Made by a program: the position numbers and the translations under genes. From assembly GCA_964608495.1 (NCBI GenBank), contig CAZSOQ010000123.1:1-15374 (forward strand): a stretch of DNA of 15,374 nt, read 5' to 3'. Origin of the DNA: JAKORR01 sp964608495 (GTDB lineage: Bacteria; Armatimonadota; Zipacnadia; Zipacnadales; FEN-943). Each line of letters opens with the position of its first letter. Within the stretch, counting starts at the first letter, position 1. Positions 1-6,984 of the stretch are shown piece by piece. The notes below the pieces were generated by a model that searched no databases, had not been told where the DNA came from, and worked only from the letters and a program-made list of their open reading frames with translations.

Positions 1-1545
1 CCTCTGTCCCAGCCGCCCCCTCACCCCTGGGTCGTGCGACAGGTCCAGATCCAGCCTCCCGTCGAGGTCCTTGTCCGCGCCGCCGCCGGCGTTGGCTTCG
101 CCGACCTGCGCGCGGACTGGGACGGCATCTACCGCCGCGCGCCCCTCATCATGAGCGACGACCAGGGCAAGCTGTACCCTCACTTCGCCCTGCAGGTGGC
201 GCGCGTGGCCCGCGACATCAGGCCCGACGAGATCGGCCGCGTCCTGAGCGCGAGCAGGGCGCGCCTGGGAGCCGACGTCCCCCTCAGCCCCTCAGCCGAG
301 GCCCTCATCAACTACTGCGGGCCCGCGGGAACCGTCCCGACCGTGCCCTTCTGCGACCTGTACGAGGGCCGCGTGAAGCCCGAACGCTTCGCCGACAAGG
401 TGGTCATCATCGGCGCCACGGCGGCGGGCCTGCACGACCTGCGTCCTGCCCCCTTCGCCGAGCGGGAGCACTTCTTCCTGGGCGTCGAGACCAACGCGTC
501 CCTGTGTCGCACGCTGATCCGCGGCCCGGGGCTCAGGGACGCCTCCGAGGACCCCCTGTGGTTGCTGGCGGGAGGGCTGGTCGCCACGGCCTGTGTCACG
601 CTGGTGTGGCTCGTCAGCGAGCCGCTGTGGGGGCTACTGGCAGGCCTGCTGCTTCTCGGGATCGAGGGCACCAGCTTCTTCGCGGCCTTCTACGGCGCTG
701 ACCTCGTCCTCCCCTTCGGCCCCATGGCCCTGGCGACCGTGCTGGGCCTGGCCTGGAGCGCGTGGCGCCGCGTCGGCCTCGAGCGCAACGTCGTCCGCAA
801 CCAGTTCGCCGTCTATGTCTCGCCTCACGTCCTCGCCGAGCTGATGAGGAACCCCGAGGTCCTCTTCACCGGCGAGCGCCGGGAGGTCACCCTCCTCTTC
901 GCCGACATCCGCGGGTCCACGACCCTGGCCGAGAAGATCCCGGCCGAGCGCTGGCTGGCGCAGCTTAACGAGTACCTCACAGCCATGAGCGAGGTGATCC
1001 TCCTCCACGAGGGGTACCTCGACAAGTTCATGGGTGACGGGATCATGGCGGTGTGGAACACCTTCGGCAACCAGCCCCACCACCGCGACCTGGCCCTGAT
1101 GGCCGCCATCTCGATGCTTCAGCGACTGGACGTGCTCAACGACGAGTGGTCCGGCCGCGGCGACCGTGAGGTGATCCGCATCGGCATCGGGCTGCACAGC
1201 GGTGAGGCGGTGGTCGGGAACGTCGGCTCGCGCCAGCGCACTCAGTTCACCGCCATCGGCGACCCCGTCAACGCGGCCTCGCGCATCGAGTCGGCCACGA
1301 AGGAGTTCGGCGTTCCCCTGGCGATCAGTCAGGCCGTGGTGGAAGGCCTGGTCCGCGACTATGCCCTGACACCCCTCGGCGAGGTCGCCCTGCGCGGCAA
1401 GACGGAGCCGGTGACCCTGTACACGCTCAGGGCCGCCAAGGAGGTGGCGACGGATGCTGTGGCGCCGGAGGAGGAAGAAGCCCGAGACCGAGCAGGAATT
1501 GATGGCGCAGACGCTCCAGGAGATAGCCGCCGACCAGAAGCGTAA
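1..1545 (+). CDS. CHASE2-domain class III adenylate cyclase (5' end outside window)
   Basis: Membrane-bound class III cyclase that should make cAMP from ATP in response to a signal sensed by an extracytoplasmic CHASE2 domain. The reading frame is open back to base 1, so the gene begins upstream; the GTG at 34 is only the first in-window start codon. Numbering from that codon, residues 1-165 are the end of a CHASE2 domain (WDGIYRRAPL, then KVVIIGATAAG). Three membrane helices follow at about 176-195, 197-219 and 224-244. The cyclase domain runs from about 265 to 470. All six catalytic positions are visible: metal-binding D291 (FADIRGST) and D335 (KFMGDG), adenine-selecting K331 and T406, and N413 and R417 for the transition state (DPVNAASRIES). 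The K/T pair favours adenylate over guanylate cyclase (family knowledge). The tail is acidic and overlaps the next gene by 92 bp, suggesting coupled expression. Confidence 0.93.
   Translation, partial: PLSQPPPHPWVVRQVQIQPPVEVLVRAAAGVGFADLRADWDGIYRRAPLIMSDDQGKLYPHFALQVARVARDIRPDEIGRVLSASRARLGADVPLSPSAEALINYCGPAGTVPTVPFCDLYEGRVKPERFADKVVIIGATAAGLHDLRPAPFAEREHFFLGVETNASLCRTLIRGPGLRDASEDPLWLLAGGLVATACVTLVWLVSEPLWGLLAGLLLLGIEGTSFFAAFYGADLVLPFGPMALATVLGLAWSAWRRVGLERNVVRNQFAVYVSPHVLAELMRNPEVLFTGERREVTLLFADIRGSTTLAEKIPAERWLAQLNEYLTAMSEVILLHEGYLDKFMGDGIMAVWNTFGNQPHHRDLALMAAISMLQRLDVLNDEWSGRGDREVIRIGIGLHSGEAVVGNVGSRQRTQFTAIGDPVNAASRIESATKEFGVPLAISQAVVEGLVRDYALTPLGEVALRGKTEPVTLYTLRAAKEVATDAVAPEEEEARDRAGIDGADAPGDSRRPEA
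1438..1445 (+). promoter_or_regulatory. Strong Shine-Dalgarno for the FecR-domain gene
   Basis: AAGGAGGT lies inside the upstream cyclase gene, 8 nt before the ATG at 1454. It supports that start over the internal ATG at 1502, although the choice makes the two genes overlap by 92 bp. Confidence 0.75.
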
Positions 1546-2644
1546 GAAGCGGTTCATCAGGAGGTTCTACCGCCGGCTGCTCCCCGAGTGGCTGGACCGG
1601 CGCATCCTCTTCGCCGCCCTGGCGATCCTGGCGCTCATCATCTTCGACGGCGTGCGCCGTGAGAACGCCGAGTTCACCGCCACCGTAACGCAGGTCTCCG
1701 GCATGGTCTCCTGGCAGGAGCAGGAGGCCATGGCGTCGCAGATGGCCGCTGTGGGCACCAAGTGCGTGGATGCCAACGTGGTCTCCACGGGCGCCAATTC
1801 CTGGGCCACCCTCGAGTTCCCCGACGGCAGCGTCATCACCCTTGCCCCCGAGACTCAGTTCCAGGTGCGCCTGCTCGAGTACAGCCGGGGCGGACGCTGG
1901 CGGGCCCGCACCTTCCGCGTGATGTCCGGCCAGATCTGGGCCAAGGTCTCCAAGTACTTCGGCGCCGGATCGGACATGCGCGTCTACACCCCCGCCGCCG
2001 TGGCCGCCGTCCGCGGCACCCAGTTCTCCGTCCGCTATGACCCCACCGCCAACTCCACCACCTTCGCCTGCAACGATGGCTACGTCTCCTGCATGGGCTG
2101 GCAGGGACGGCCCACAGCGGTGGCCCCCGGTCAGGTGGCGAGCTGCGACTACGGCGAGCCGGTCACCACCCTCGCCTCGGCTCCGGCGGACGAGTTCGTC
2201 GGCTTCGGGATCGCGGCCCTGCGCACGCCCGACAGGGAGGACTCCTGGATCAAGAAGGCCGAGCTGACCGTCACCTACGTCCTGGACATGCCCCTCAGCA
2301 TCCTCGGCATCGGCCGCTGTAGCTGGGGCGTGGGCTCCGCCGACTTCGCCCGCCGGGCCGCCGCCATGGAGGCCCTCCGGCTCATCCACATCCACCTCGA
2401 GACCTTCCAGTCCTATCCCGACTACGTGGACCCCGTCACCCTCAAGGAGCTCCGCGTCCCCTGGGAGTACACCCAACGCATCCGGAACTCCCTCTATGGA
2501 GCATCCATCGAGCGGTACTACAAGGTCGGCAGCGGCTTCCTGCTGTACGCCCGGGCCCGCGACAAGCGTCGCTCCCTGTACAAGCTCACGCCCTACGGCG
2601 TCCAGCGCGGCACCAAGGAGGATGAGGCCTGGGCCGGCCTCTAG
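1454..2644 (+). CDS. Membrane-anchored FecR-domain protein
   Basis: Protein of 396 residues with a short, very basic cytoplasmic N-terminus (RRRRKK, KRKKR), one membrane helix at about 51-66 and an extracytoplasmic FecR domain. The FecR region covers about 78-235, with the typical first half around 101-138 (STGANSWATLEFPDGS) and the signature YTPAAVAAVRGTQFSV at 178-193. In classic FecR proteins this domain relays an outer-membrane signal to a sigma factor. Here no sigma factor is adjacent and the domain stands alone, so its partner is unknown. FecR-type proteins are, to my knowledge, found next to CHASE2 cyclases elsewhere, which makes the preceding cyclase a plausible partner. Residues about 265-396 are a C-terminal extension I do not recognise; it ends in YKVGSGFLLYARARDKRRSL, which loosely resembles the globular end of pseudopilins. 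Start supported by AAGGAGGT 8 nt upstream. Confidence 0.88.
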   Translation: MLWRRRRKKPETEQELMAQTLQEIAADQKRKKRFIRRFYRRLLPEWLDRRILFAALAILALIIFDGVRRENAEFTATVTQVSGMVSWQEQEAMASQMAAVGTKCVDANVVSTGANSWATLEFPDGSVITLAPETQFQVRLLEYSRGGRWRARTFRVMSGQIWAKVSKYFGAGSDMRVYTPAAVAAVRGTQFSVRYDPTANSTTFACNDGYVSCMGWQGRPTAVAPGQVASCDYGEPVTTLASAPADEFVGFGIAALRTPDREDSWIKKAELTVTYVLDMPLSILGIGRCSWGVGSADFARRAAAMEALRLIHIHLETFQSYPDYVDPVTLKELRVPWEYTQRIRNSLYGASIERYYKVGSGFLLYARARDKRRSLYKLTPYGVQRGTKEDEAWAGL

Positions 2645-2657
2645 GCGACCGTCCTGC

Positions 2658-2666
2658 GGGGGGGGG
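2658..2666. repeat. Run of nine G
   Basis: Homopolymer of nine G just after the stop of the FecR-domain gene. It lies outside any coding region I accept. It could vary by slippage or hide a sequencing error. Confidence 0.6.
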
Positions 2667-2765
2667 CGCATGGCAAGCGTTGGCCGCAGGTCAGCTCTTG
2701 CCATCCGGCCCTCCCGCCGTCCACAGCCATCCTGCTATCCCACAGCCTTCCCTCGCTCCACACCC

Positions 2766-2790
2766 CGGCGGTAGTGACCGCCGCGTCTTT
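2766..2790 (+). terminator. Possible weak terminator hairpin
   Basis: CGGCGGT (2766-2772), loop AGTG, ACCGCCG (2777-2783) form a perfect 7-bp stem, followed by CGTCTTTG. The T-rich part is short, so termination is uncertain. It sits between the FecR-domain gene and the glycoside hydrolase, where the two transcription units would be expected to separate. Confidence 0.3.
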
Positions 2791-2825
2791 GCTGTATCCT
2801 TGGCTCTGCGCCTGCGGGCGCGATC

Positions 2826-2830
2826 GGAGG
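2826..2830 (+). promoter_or_regulatory. Shine-Dalgarno deciding the glycoside hydrolase start
   Basis: GGAGG, 8 nt before the ATG at 2839. The frame stays open back to an ATG at 2680, but only 2839 has this site and yields an immediate signal peptide. Confidence 0.7.
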
Positions 2831-2838
2831 ACGCCGTC

Positions 2839-5253
2839 ATGCTCATCCCGTTGCTCTGCGCTTCTTTACTGCTCGGGCCGGCCGCCTGGGCGGCCCGCGA
2901 GTACCCCATGGACGGCAGCGTCGTGACCGTGGACGAGCGCGGTGGAGTGACGGTGCGGCGCGGGCAGGACACCGTGCTCACGGCGGTGCGACTGTGGCTG
3001 GCGGGGCCCGAGTGGAAGTCCGCCACCACCGACACGGGCGAGCTGCGCCAGACGGGTTCGCACGAGACCACCACCTGGAGCATCCTGCGCCTGACCGAGC
3101 CCGTGTCCGGCGGCTTGTGGGAGGTCGTCGTGCGGGCCGCGCCCGGGCCCGAGGGGCTCGAGCTGTCCTATCTGGCCCGACCGCAGGCCGAGATGGACAT
3201 CAACGAGCTCGCGATCATCGTGGACCTGCCCATCGCCTACTGGAAGGACAAGCGCGTGATCCTGTGGCCCGCGCAGGAGCTCACCTTCCCCGCCGACCTG
3301 CCCGCCAGGCACCAGTTCGCGACCGCCCAGTGCACGAGCGTCGTCCTCGGCGACGGGCGCGAACGGCTCACGCTCCGCCCCACCGGCCCGGTGCCTTGCA
3401 TGTTGCAGGACGGGCGCAAGTTCGGCGGCGAGTCTTACCAGGTCTTCCTTCCCATCGTCCCGGCGGGGCAGACGCGCGTCAAACCCGGCCAGGAGTACCA
3501 GGGAGGCGTGGCGATCATGGTCAACGACCGCCAGAGCTATCGCTCCCTCAAGCCCCCGTCCTACGCATCCCGCGGGCGGCTCGGCATCCGCGGCGTCAAG
3601 GCCTCCGCGCTGCAGGTCCCCCAGTACGGCCGGCTCGACCTGGCCGTGGACCTGTCCGCCACCTACGAGAATCCCTTCGACCCCCGCCAGATCAACGTGC
3701 GCGCCATCTTCCAGACCCCCGGCGGTGACCGCAGGGAGGTCCCGGCCTTCTACTGGGCCGGGTACGAGCGCCACGAGCTCAGCGGCACCTGCCTGCTCAC
3801 CCCCTCGGCCCAGGCCGGGTGGCGCGTGCGCTTCACGCCCACCACGCCCGGCCGCTACAGCTTCCGCGTCGTTGCCCGCGACGCCTCCGGCGAGACCGAG
3901 TGGGGCCCCGGGGCCTTCGACTGCGCCGCCGGCGACGCCCGCGGCTTCCTCCGCCGCAGCGACGACCCGCACTACTTCCGCTTCGACGACGGCTCGCCCT
4001 ACTTCGCCATCGGCGAGAACCTGTGCTGGTACAGCTCCGCGCGGCGCACGCTGGACTACGACCTGTGGCTGGCCAAGCTGCAGGCGGCGGGCGCCAACTA
4101 CATCCGCCTGTGGATGCCCTCCTGGGCCTTCGGCATCGAGTGGGACAAGCCCGGCGTCTACCGCATGGACCGCGCCTGGGAGCTCGACTACGTGCTCGAA
4201 CAGTGCGAGCGTCGCGGCATCTACGTCAAGCTCTGCCTGGACAACTTCCGCCGCTTCGACGAGGGCGGCAACCCCTACGACGTCGCCAACGGCGGCCCGT
4301 GCAAGACCGTCCGCGACTTCTTCACCATGCCCGAGGCCCGCGAGCTCTACAAGCAGCGGCTCCGCTACACCGTCGCCCGCTGGTCCTACTCGCCCGCGCT
4401 GCTGGCCTGGGAGCTATGGAACGAGATCAACTGCGTGGACGGCTACAACGACTACCGCGATGACGTGCGGGCCTGGACGGTCGAGATGTGCCGCTACCTG
4501 CGCGAGATTGACCCCAGCAAGCACCTGACGGTCAACAGCCTCGGCTCGAGCAACTTCGACGACGAGCTATGGGCGCTGCCGGAGATGGACTTCGCCCAGA
4601 TGCACGGCTACTACGGCTGGTCGGGCTACGATGAGACCCGCGACATGGCGGCCTTCATCCCCAACTGGCTGGCGAAGGTGGACAACCACGCCAAGCCCTA
4701 CCTCTTCGCCGAGTTCGGCGTCATCCGTGAGAAGCCCGAGCCGCGCGAACTGTGCGACCGCGACCGCGAGGGCGTACACCTGCACAACGGCCTGTGGTCC
4801 GCCGCGCTGTCGGGGGCGGCCGGCGGCGCGATGCTGTGGTGGTGGGACAGCTACGTCGAGCCGATGAACCTCTACTCACGCTTCGCCAGCCTGTCGGCCT
4901 TCGCCTCGGACGTGCCGTGGCACAAGGCCGAGTTGCAGCGCGTCGGTCTTGGCCGCCAGCCCCAGGAGCTGCGGGTCCTGGCGCTGCGCGGGCCGAGGCT
5001 GCTGCTCTTCTGGGCGCAGAACCCGGCGCACACCTGGTGGAACGTCGTCCAGGGCGAGTCCATACCTCCCATGCGCGACGCCCAGATCATCGTCCGCGAC
5101 CTGGGCAAGGGCCCCTACCGCCTGCGCCTGTACGACACCTGGGCCGGCAGGTACATCAGCGACGAGCGAGTGACCCCCCAGGCGGGCGTGCTGACCCTTC
5201 CGCTCGGCGACGTGGCAAGGGACCTCGCCGGCAGGCTGGAACCGATACGGTGA
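2839..5253 (+). CDS. Secreted glycoside hydrolase, DUF5060-like domain plus clan GH-A (cellulase-like) barrel
   Basis: Protein of 804 residues, exported and probably acting on a polysaccharide or oligosaccharide outside the cytoplasm. A signal peptide of about 19 residues (MLIPLLCASLLLGPAAWA) fixes the start. Residues about 20-255 are a beta-rich N-terminal domain I do not recognise. About 258-368 match the DUF5060-type beta-sandwich (YENPFDPRQINVRAIFQTP ... PGRYSFRVVA) that often precedes such hydrolases. The (beta/alpha)8 barrel runs from about 370 to 690 and starts with FRFDDGSPYFAIGENLCW. The acid/base is predicted as E529 (AWELWNEIN) and the nucleophile as E625 (YLFAEFGV), 96 residues apart, consistent with the retaining GH-A clan. 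The remaining ~110 residues look like a C-terminal beta-domain. The CAZy family and substrate cannot be fixed by eye. An URO-D-like gene follows 74 bp downstream, probably in the same transcript. Confidence 0.88.
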   Translation: MLIPLLCASLLLGPAAWAAREYPMDGSVVTVDERGGVTVRRGQDTVLTAVRLWLAGPEWKSATTDTGELRQTGSHETTTWSILRLTEPVSGGLWEVVVRAAPGPEGLELSYLARPQAEMDINELAIIVDLPIAYWKDKRVILWPAQELTFPADLPARHQFATAQCTSVVLGDGRERLTLRPTGPVPCMLQDGRKFGGESYQVFLPIVPAGQTRVKPGQEYQGGVAIMVNDRQSYRSLKPPSYASRGRLGIRGVKASALQVPQYGRLDLAVDLSATYENPFDPRQINVRAIFQTPGGDRREVPAFYWAGYERHELSGTCLLTPSAQAGWRVRFTPTTPGRYSFRVVARDASGETEWGPGAFDCAAGDARGFLRRSDDPHYFRFDDGSPYFAIGENLCWYSSARRTLDYDLWLAKLQAAGANYIRLWMPSWAFGIEWDKPGVYRMDRAWELDYVLEQCERRGIYVKLCLDNFRRFDEGGNPYDVANGGPCKTVRDFFTMPEARELYKQRLRYTVARWSYSPALLAWELWNEINCVDGYNDYRDDVRAWTVEMCRYLREIDPSKHLTVNSLGSSNFDDELWALPEMDFAQMHGYYGWSGYDETRDMAAFIPNWLAKVDNHAKPYLFAEFGVIREKPEPRELCDRDREGVHLHNGLWSAALSGAAGGAMLWWWDSYVEPMNLYSRFASLSAFASDVPWHKAELQRVGLGRQPQELRVLALRGPRLLLFWAQNPAHTWWNVVQGESIPPMRDAQIIVRDLGKGPYRLRLYDTWAGRYISDERVTPQAGVLTLPLGDVARDLAGRLEPIR

Positions 5254-5315
5254 CAAGGGCGAGCGCGGCTGCGCGGCGCGCTGCACAGGGGTCCCGGGAT
5301 GAGGGGTCTTGCCTC

Positions 5316-5321
5316 AGGAGG
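5316..5321 (+). promoter_or_regulatory. Shine-Dalgarno for the URO-D-like gene
   Basis: AGGAGG, 6 nt before the ATG at 5328. It separates this start from the long upstream extension of the frame, which merely shadows the glycoside hydrolase. Confidence 0.75.
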
Positions 5322-5327
5322 CACCCG

Positions 5328-6473
5328 ATGACCGATCGCCAGTCGTTCGTCAGCGCCTTCTATGGCGGGGCGACCCAGCAGGTCCCCGTCTACGAGCAGG
5401 CCTTCGCCTCCGACGCGGCCTCCGCCATCCTCGGCCGCGAGGCCTTCACCGGCGCCACCATGCTCCACTACCAGGAGGCCGTCTGGGCCGTGCGCGGCCC
5501 CGAGGCCCATGCCGAGTTCATCGCCCGCGTCCAGCGCGACGTCGTGGACCTCAACCTCACCCTCGGCTTCGGCGCGATCGCCCAGCCCTGGCTCGGCAGC
5601 GCGCCCGCCAGGCAGGTCGGCGAGTACGACTTCCTCTACGGCGACCCCGACGGCTACTGGGAGATCAAGCGCTACGACCCGGTGGCCAAGACCTACGGCA
5701 CGGTCCAGTACAGCCGCCGCCCCCAGTGGCGCGGCGAGGAGGTCATCCGCGCCGCCGTCGAGGCCGCCCACCACAGCGCCGAGAACTGGGAGCAGCTCGG
5801 CGGCCGCGAGGGCACCAGGAACCACGCCCTCAAGTGGATGGCCATCGCCGGCGACCGCTTCGAGGTCCTCGCCAGTGGCGGAATGCTCTCGGTGCCCCTG
5901 AACGAGGAGTGGCTCACGGCCTGCGCGCTCGTGCCCCATCTGGTGGCCGAGTACCTGGACGCCCAGGTCGAGATCGGCCGCCAGCAGCTAGAGGTCCAGG
6001 CCCAGCTCGGCCTGCGCATCGTCTGGGGCGGCGGCGACCTCGCCGACAATCGCGGCCCCACCTACGGCCCTCCCTTCTTCCGCCGCGTCGTCCTTCCCCG
6101 CTACAAGGCCCTCGGCGACCACTGCCGCCGCCTCGGCATCAAGTACCTGTTCCGCAGCGACGGCAACCTGTGGTCCATCACCGACGACCTGTTCCTCGAT
6201 GCCCGGCTCGACGGCTTCGGCGAGATTGACTGCGACGCGGGCATGCGCATCCCGGACCTGCAGCAGCGCTACCCGGAGCTCACCTGCTGGGGCAACGTCA
6301 GCACGCGCCTGCTCCGTGACGGCACGCCCGACCAGGTGAGCGAGGCCGCGGGCGAGATCGTCGAGCAGTGCCGGGCCCGCGGCCGGCTGGTCCTGGGGTC
6401 CAGCAACACCGTGCTACCGGGCACGCCGCCCGAGAACTACTACGCCCTGCTCGAGGCCGCCGGCCGAGCCTAA
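5328..6473 (+). CDS. Uroporphyrinogen-decarboxylase-family (URO-D) protein, probable methyltransferase-type
   Basis: Protein of 381 residues, cytoplasmic, no signal peptide. The C-terminal half carries the URO-D fold signatures: WGGGDLADNRGPTYGP at about 235-250, FRSDGNLW near 275-282, then GEIDCDAGMRIPDLQQRYPE, CWGNVSTRLLRDGTPDQV and LGSSNTVLPGTPPENYYALL. This is the divergent URO-D branch that includes corrinoid methyltransferases such as MtaA and CmuA, not the haem-pathway enzyme HemE: the surroundings have no haem genes. In many such proteins the segment at 276 reads H-x-D-G; here it is R276-S-D-G. I see no HxC...C zinc motif of the kind used by MtaA, so thiol methyl transfer is not established. 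Co-transcription with the glycoside hydrolase is likely. Substrate unknown. Confidence 0.85.
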   Translation: MTDRQSFVSAFYGGATQQVPVYEQAFASDAASAILGREAFTGATMLHYQEAVWAVRGPEAHAEFIARVQRDVVDLNLTLGFGAIAQPWLGSAPARQVGEYDFLYGDPDGYWEIKRYDPVAKTYGTVQYSRRPQWRGEEVIRAAVEAAHHSAENWEQLGGREGTRNHALKWMAIAGDRFEVLASGGMLSVPLNEEWLTACALVPHLVAEYLDAQVEIGRQQLEVQAQLGLRIVWGGGDLADNRGPTYGPPFFRRVVLPRYKALGDHCRRLGIKYLFRSDGNLWSITDDLFLDARLDGFGEIDCDAGMRIPDLQQRYPELTCWGNVSTRLLRDGTPDQVSEAAGEIVEQCRARGRLVLGSSNTVLPGTPPENYYALLEAAGRA

Positions 6474-6669
6474 GTACTTGCGCACGTTAGCAGAGAGCGA
6501 GGCACGCAAGGGCAAGCGGACGTGCTTGTGTCATCCGAAAACGGGGTTTGCAGCTATCGGGCAAGGCCCGAGGCTCGGGTTCGCGTCTCGGCCGACTGAT
6601 GGGGCGACGCGTGTCATCCGCGGCCGAGGCCCCGGCACGACCCGGACGTAGCTGCGCGGAAAGTTGGGT

Positions 6670-6688
6670 CAGGGGCCCGCGGCCCCTG
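6670..6688. repeat. Perfect GC-rich hairpin
   Basis: CAGGGGCC (6670-6677), loop CGC, GGCCCCTG (6681-6688): an 8-bp perfect stem with a 3-nt loop. No T-tract follows on either strand, so it does not look like a standard terminator. Confidence 0.5.
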
Positions 6689-6771
6689 CGGGGTCTGGGG
6701 CCAGGCTGCGCAAAAAGTCCGGGGGTCTACCTGCGCCGTACAGGCCTATAGCCCAAGGGTTACACTACTAC

Positions 6772-6809
6772 GCTGCGCAGTACTGCCTTTCCGGCACTTT
6801 CTGCGCAGC
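6772..6809 (+). promoter_or_regulatory. 38-nt two-tier hairpin upstream of the DUF6785 gene
   Basis: The lower stem GCTGCGCAG (6772-6780) pairs perfectly with CTGCGCAGC (6801-6809). An internal loop (TAC / CTTT) separates it from an upper stem TGCC (6784-6787) / GGCA (6793-6796) with loop TTTCC. The right arm can instead pair with 6703-6712, so the two structures exclude each other, as in attenuators and riboswitches. No known riboswitch consensus was recognised. The hairpin ends about 175 nt before the ATG at 6985. Confidence 0.35.
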
Positions 6810-6984
6810 CTCGGGCAGAGCCCCAGGGTGTCTGCAGTCACAGGGCTTTGCTTGCCCGGGTGCTCGCCCTATGCCATCACCAGGAAGCACTTAGCGCAGG
6901 GGGCCTCAGCGGGGCCACGCGCGCCGCGGGCGCTCCTTTGCCCGCGCAGGCCGACACCCAGCCGAATCGAGGCAACGGCGTCGC

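Larger units (their letters stand above)
6651..6811. repeat. GCTGCGC(R)(R)AAAGT repeat cluster
   Basis: Copies of a short motif start at 6651 (GCTGCGCGGAAAGT) and 6705 (GCTGCGCAAAAAGT). An inverted copy at 6796-6809 reads GCTGCGCAGAAAGT on the other strand. A further partial copy lies at 6772 (GCTGCGCAG). AGGCTGCGCA at 6703-6712 is the exact reverse complement of TGCGCAGCCT at 6802-6811, and the match continues imperfectly for about eight more bases. Confidence 0.6.
6474..6984. other. Long intergenic region with repeated motif, no credible gene
   Basis: Between the URO-D-like gene and the DUF6785 gene there are 511 bases with no convincing coding sequence. Short open frames here (for example 6548-6751) have unlikely composition and no good ribosome site. 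The stretch is slightly less GC-rich than its neighbours. It contains a repeated GCTGCGC-based motif with strong hairpins (6651-6811), the 10-bp direct repeat GTGTCATCCG (6528-6537 and 6611-6620), and an 11-of-12 direct repeat GGGTCAGGGGCC / GGGTCTGGGGCC near 6667 and 6691. It may serve as a structured leader or hold the remains of a small repeat element. I found no confident promoter. Confidence 0.5.

Noticed and set aside
34..36. GTG at 34 as the true start of the adenylate cyclase
   Set aside because: The frame is open to the window edge, there is no ribosome site, and the CHASE2 domain is already incomplete at that point.
1427..2704. 425-codon minus-strand frame opposite the FecR-domain gene
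   Set aside because: The Gly/Ala-rich translation has no motif, whereas the plus strand has a recognised domain and ribosome site.
2769..2778. 10-mer CGGTAGTGAC shared with 13556-13565, both upstream of secreted-protein genes
   Set aside because: Distances to the start codons differ (about 60 and 30 nt), one copy is part of a hairpin and the other is not. Two copies of a 10-mer are not enough to claim an operator.
6560..6600. tRNA-like GGTTCG segment
   Set aside because: No proper T-stem, anticodon arm or acceptor stem could be formed around it.
6548..6894. Two short open frames in the 6474-6984 gap
   Set aside because: Their composition is R/G/P-rich with no ribosome site, and they run through the hairpin repeats.
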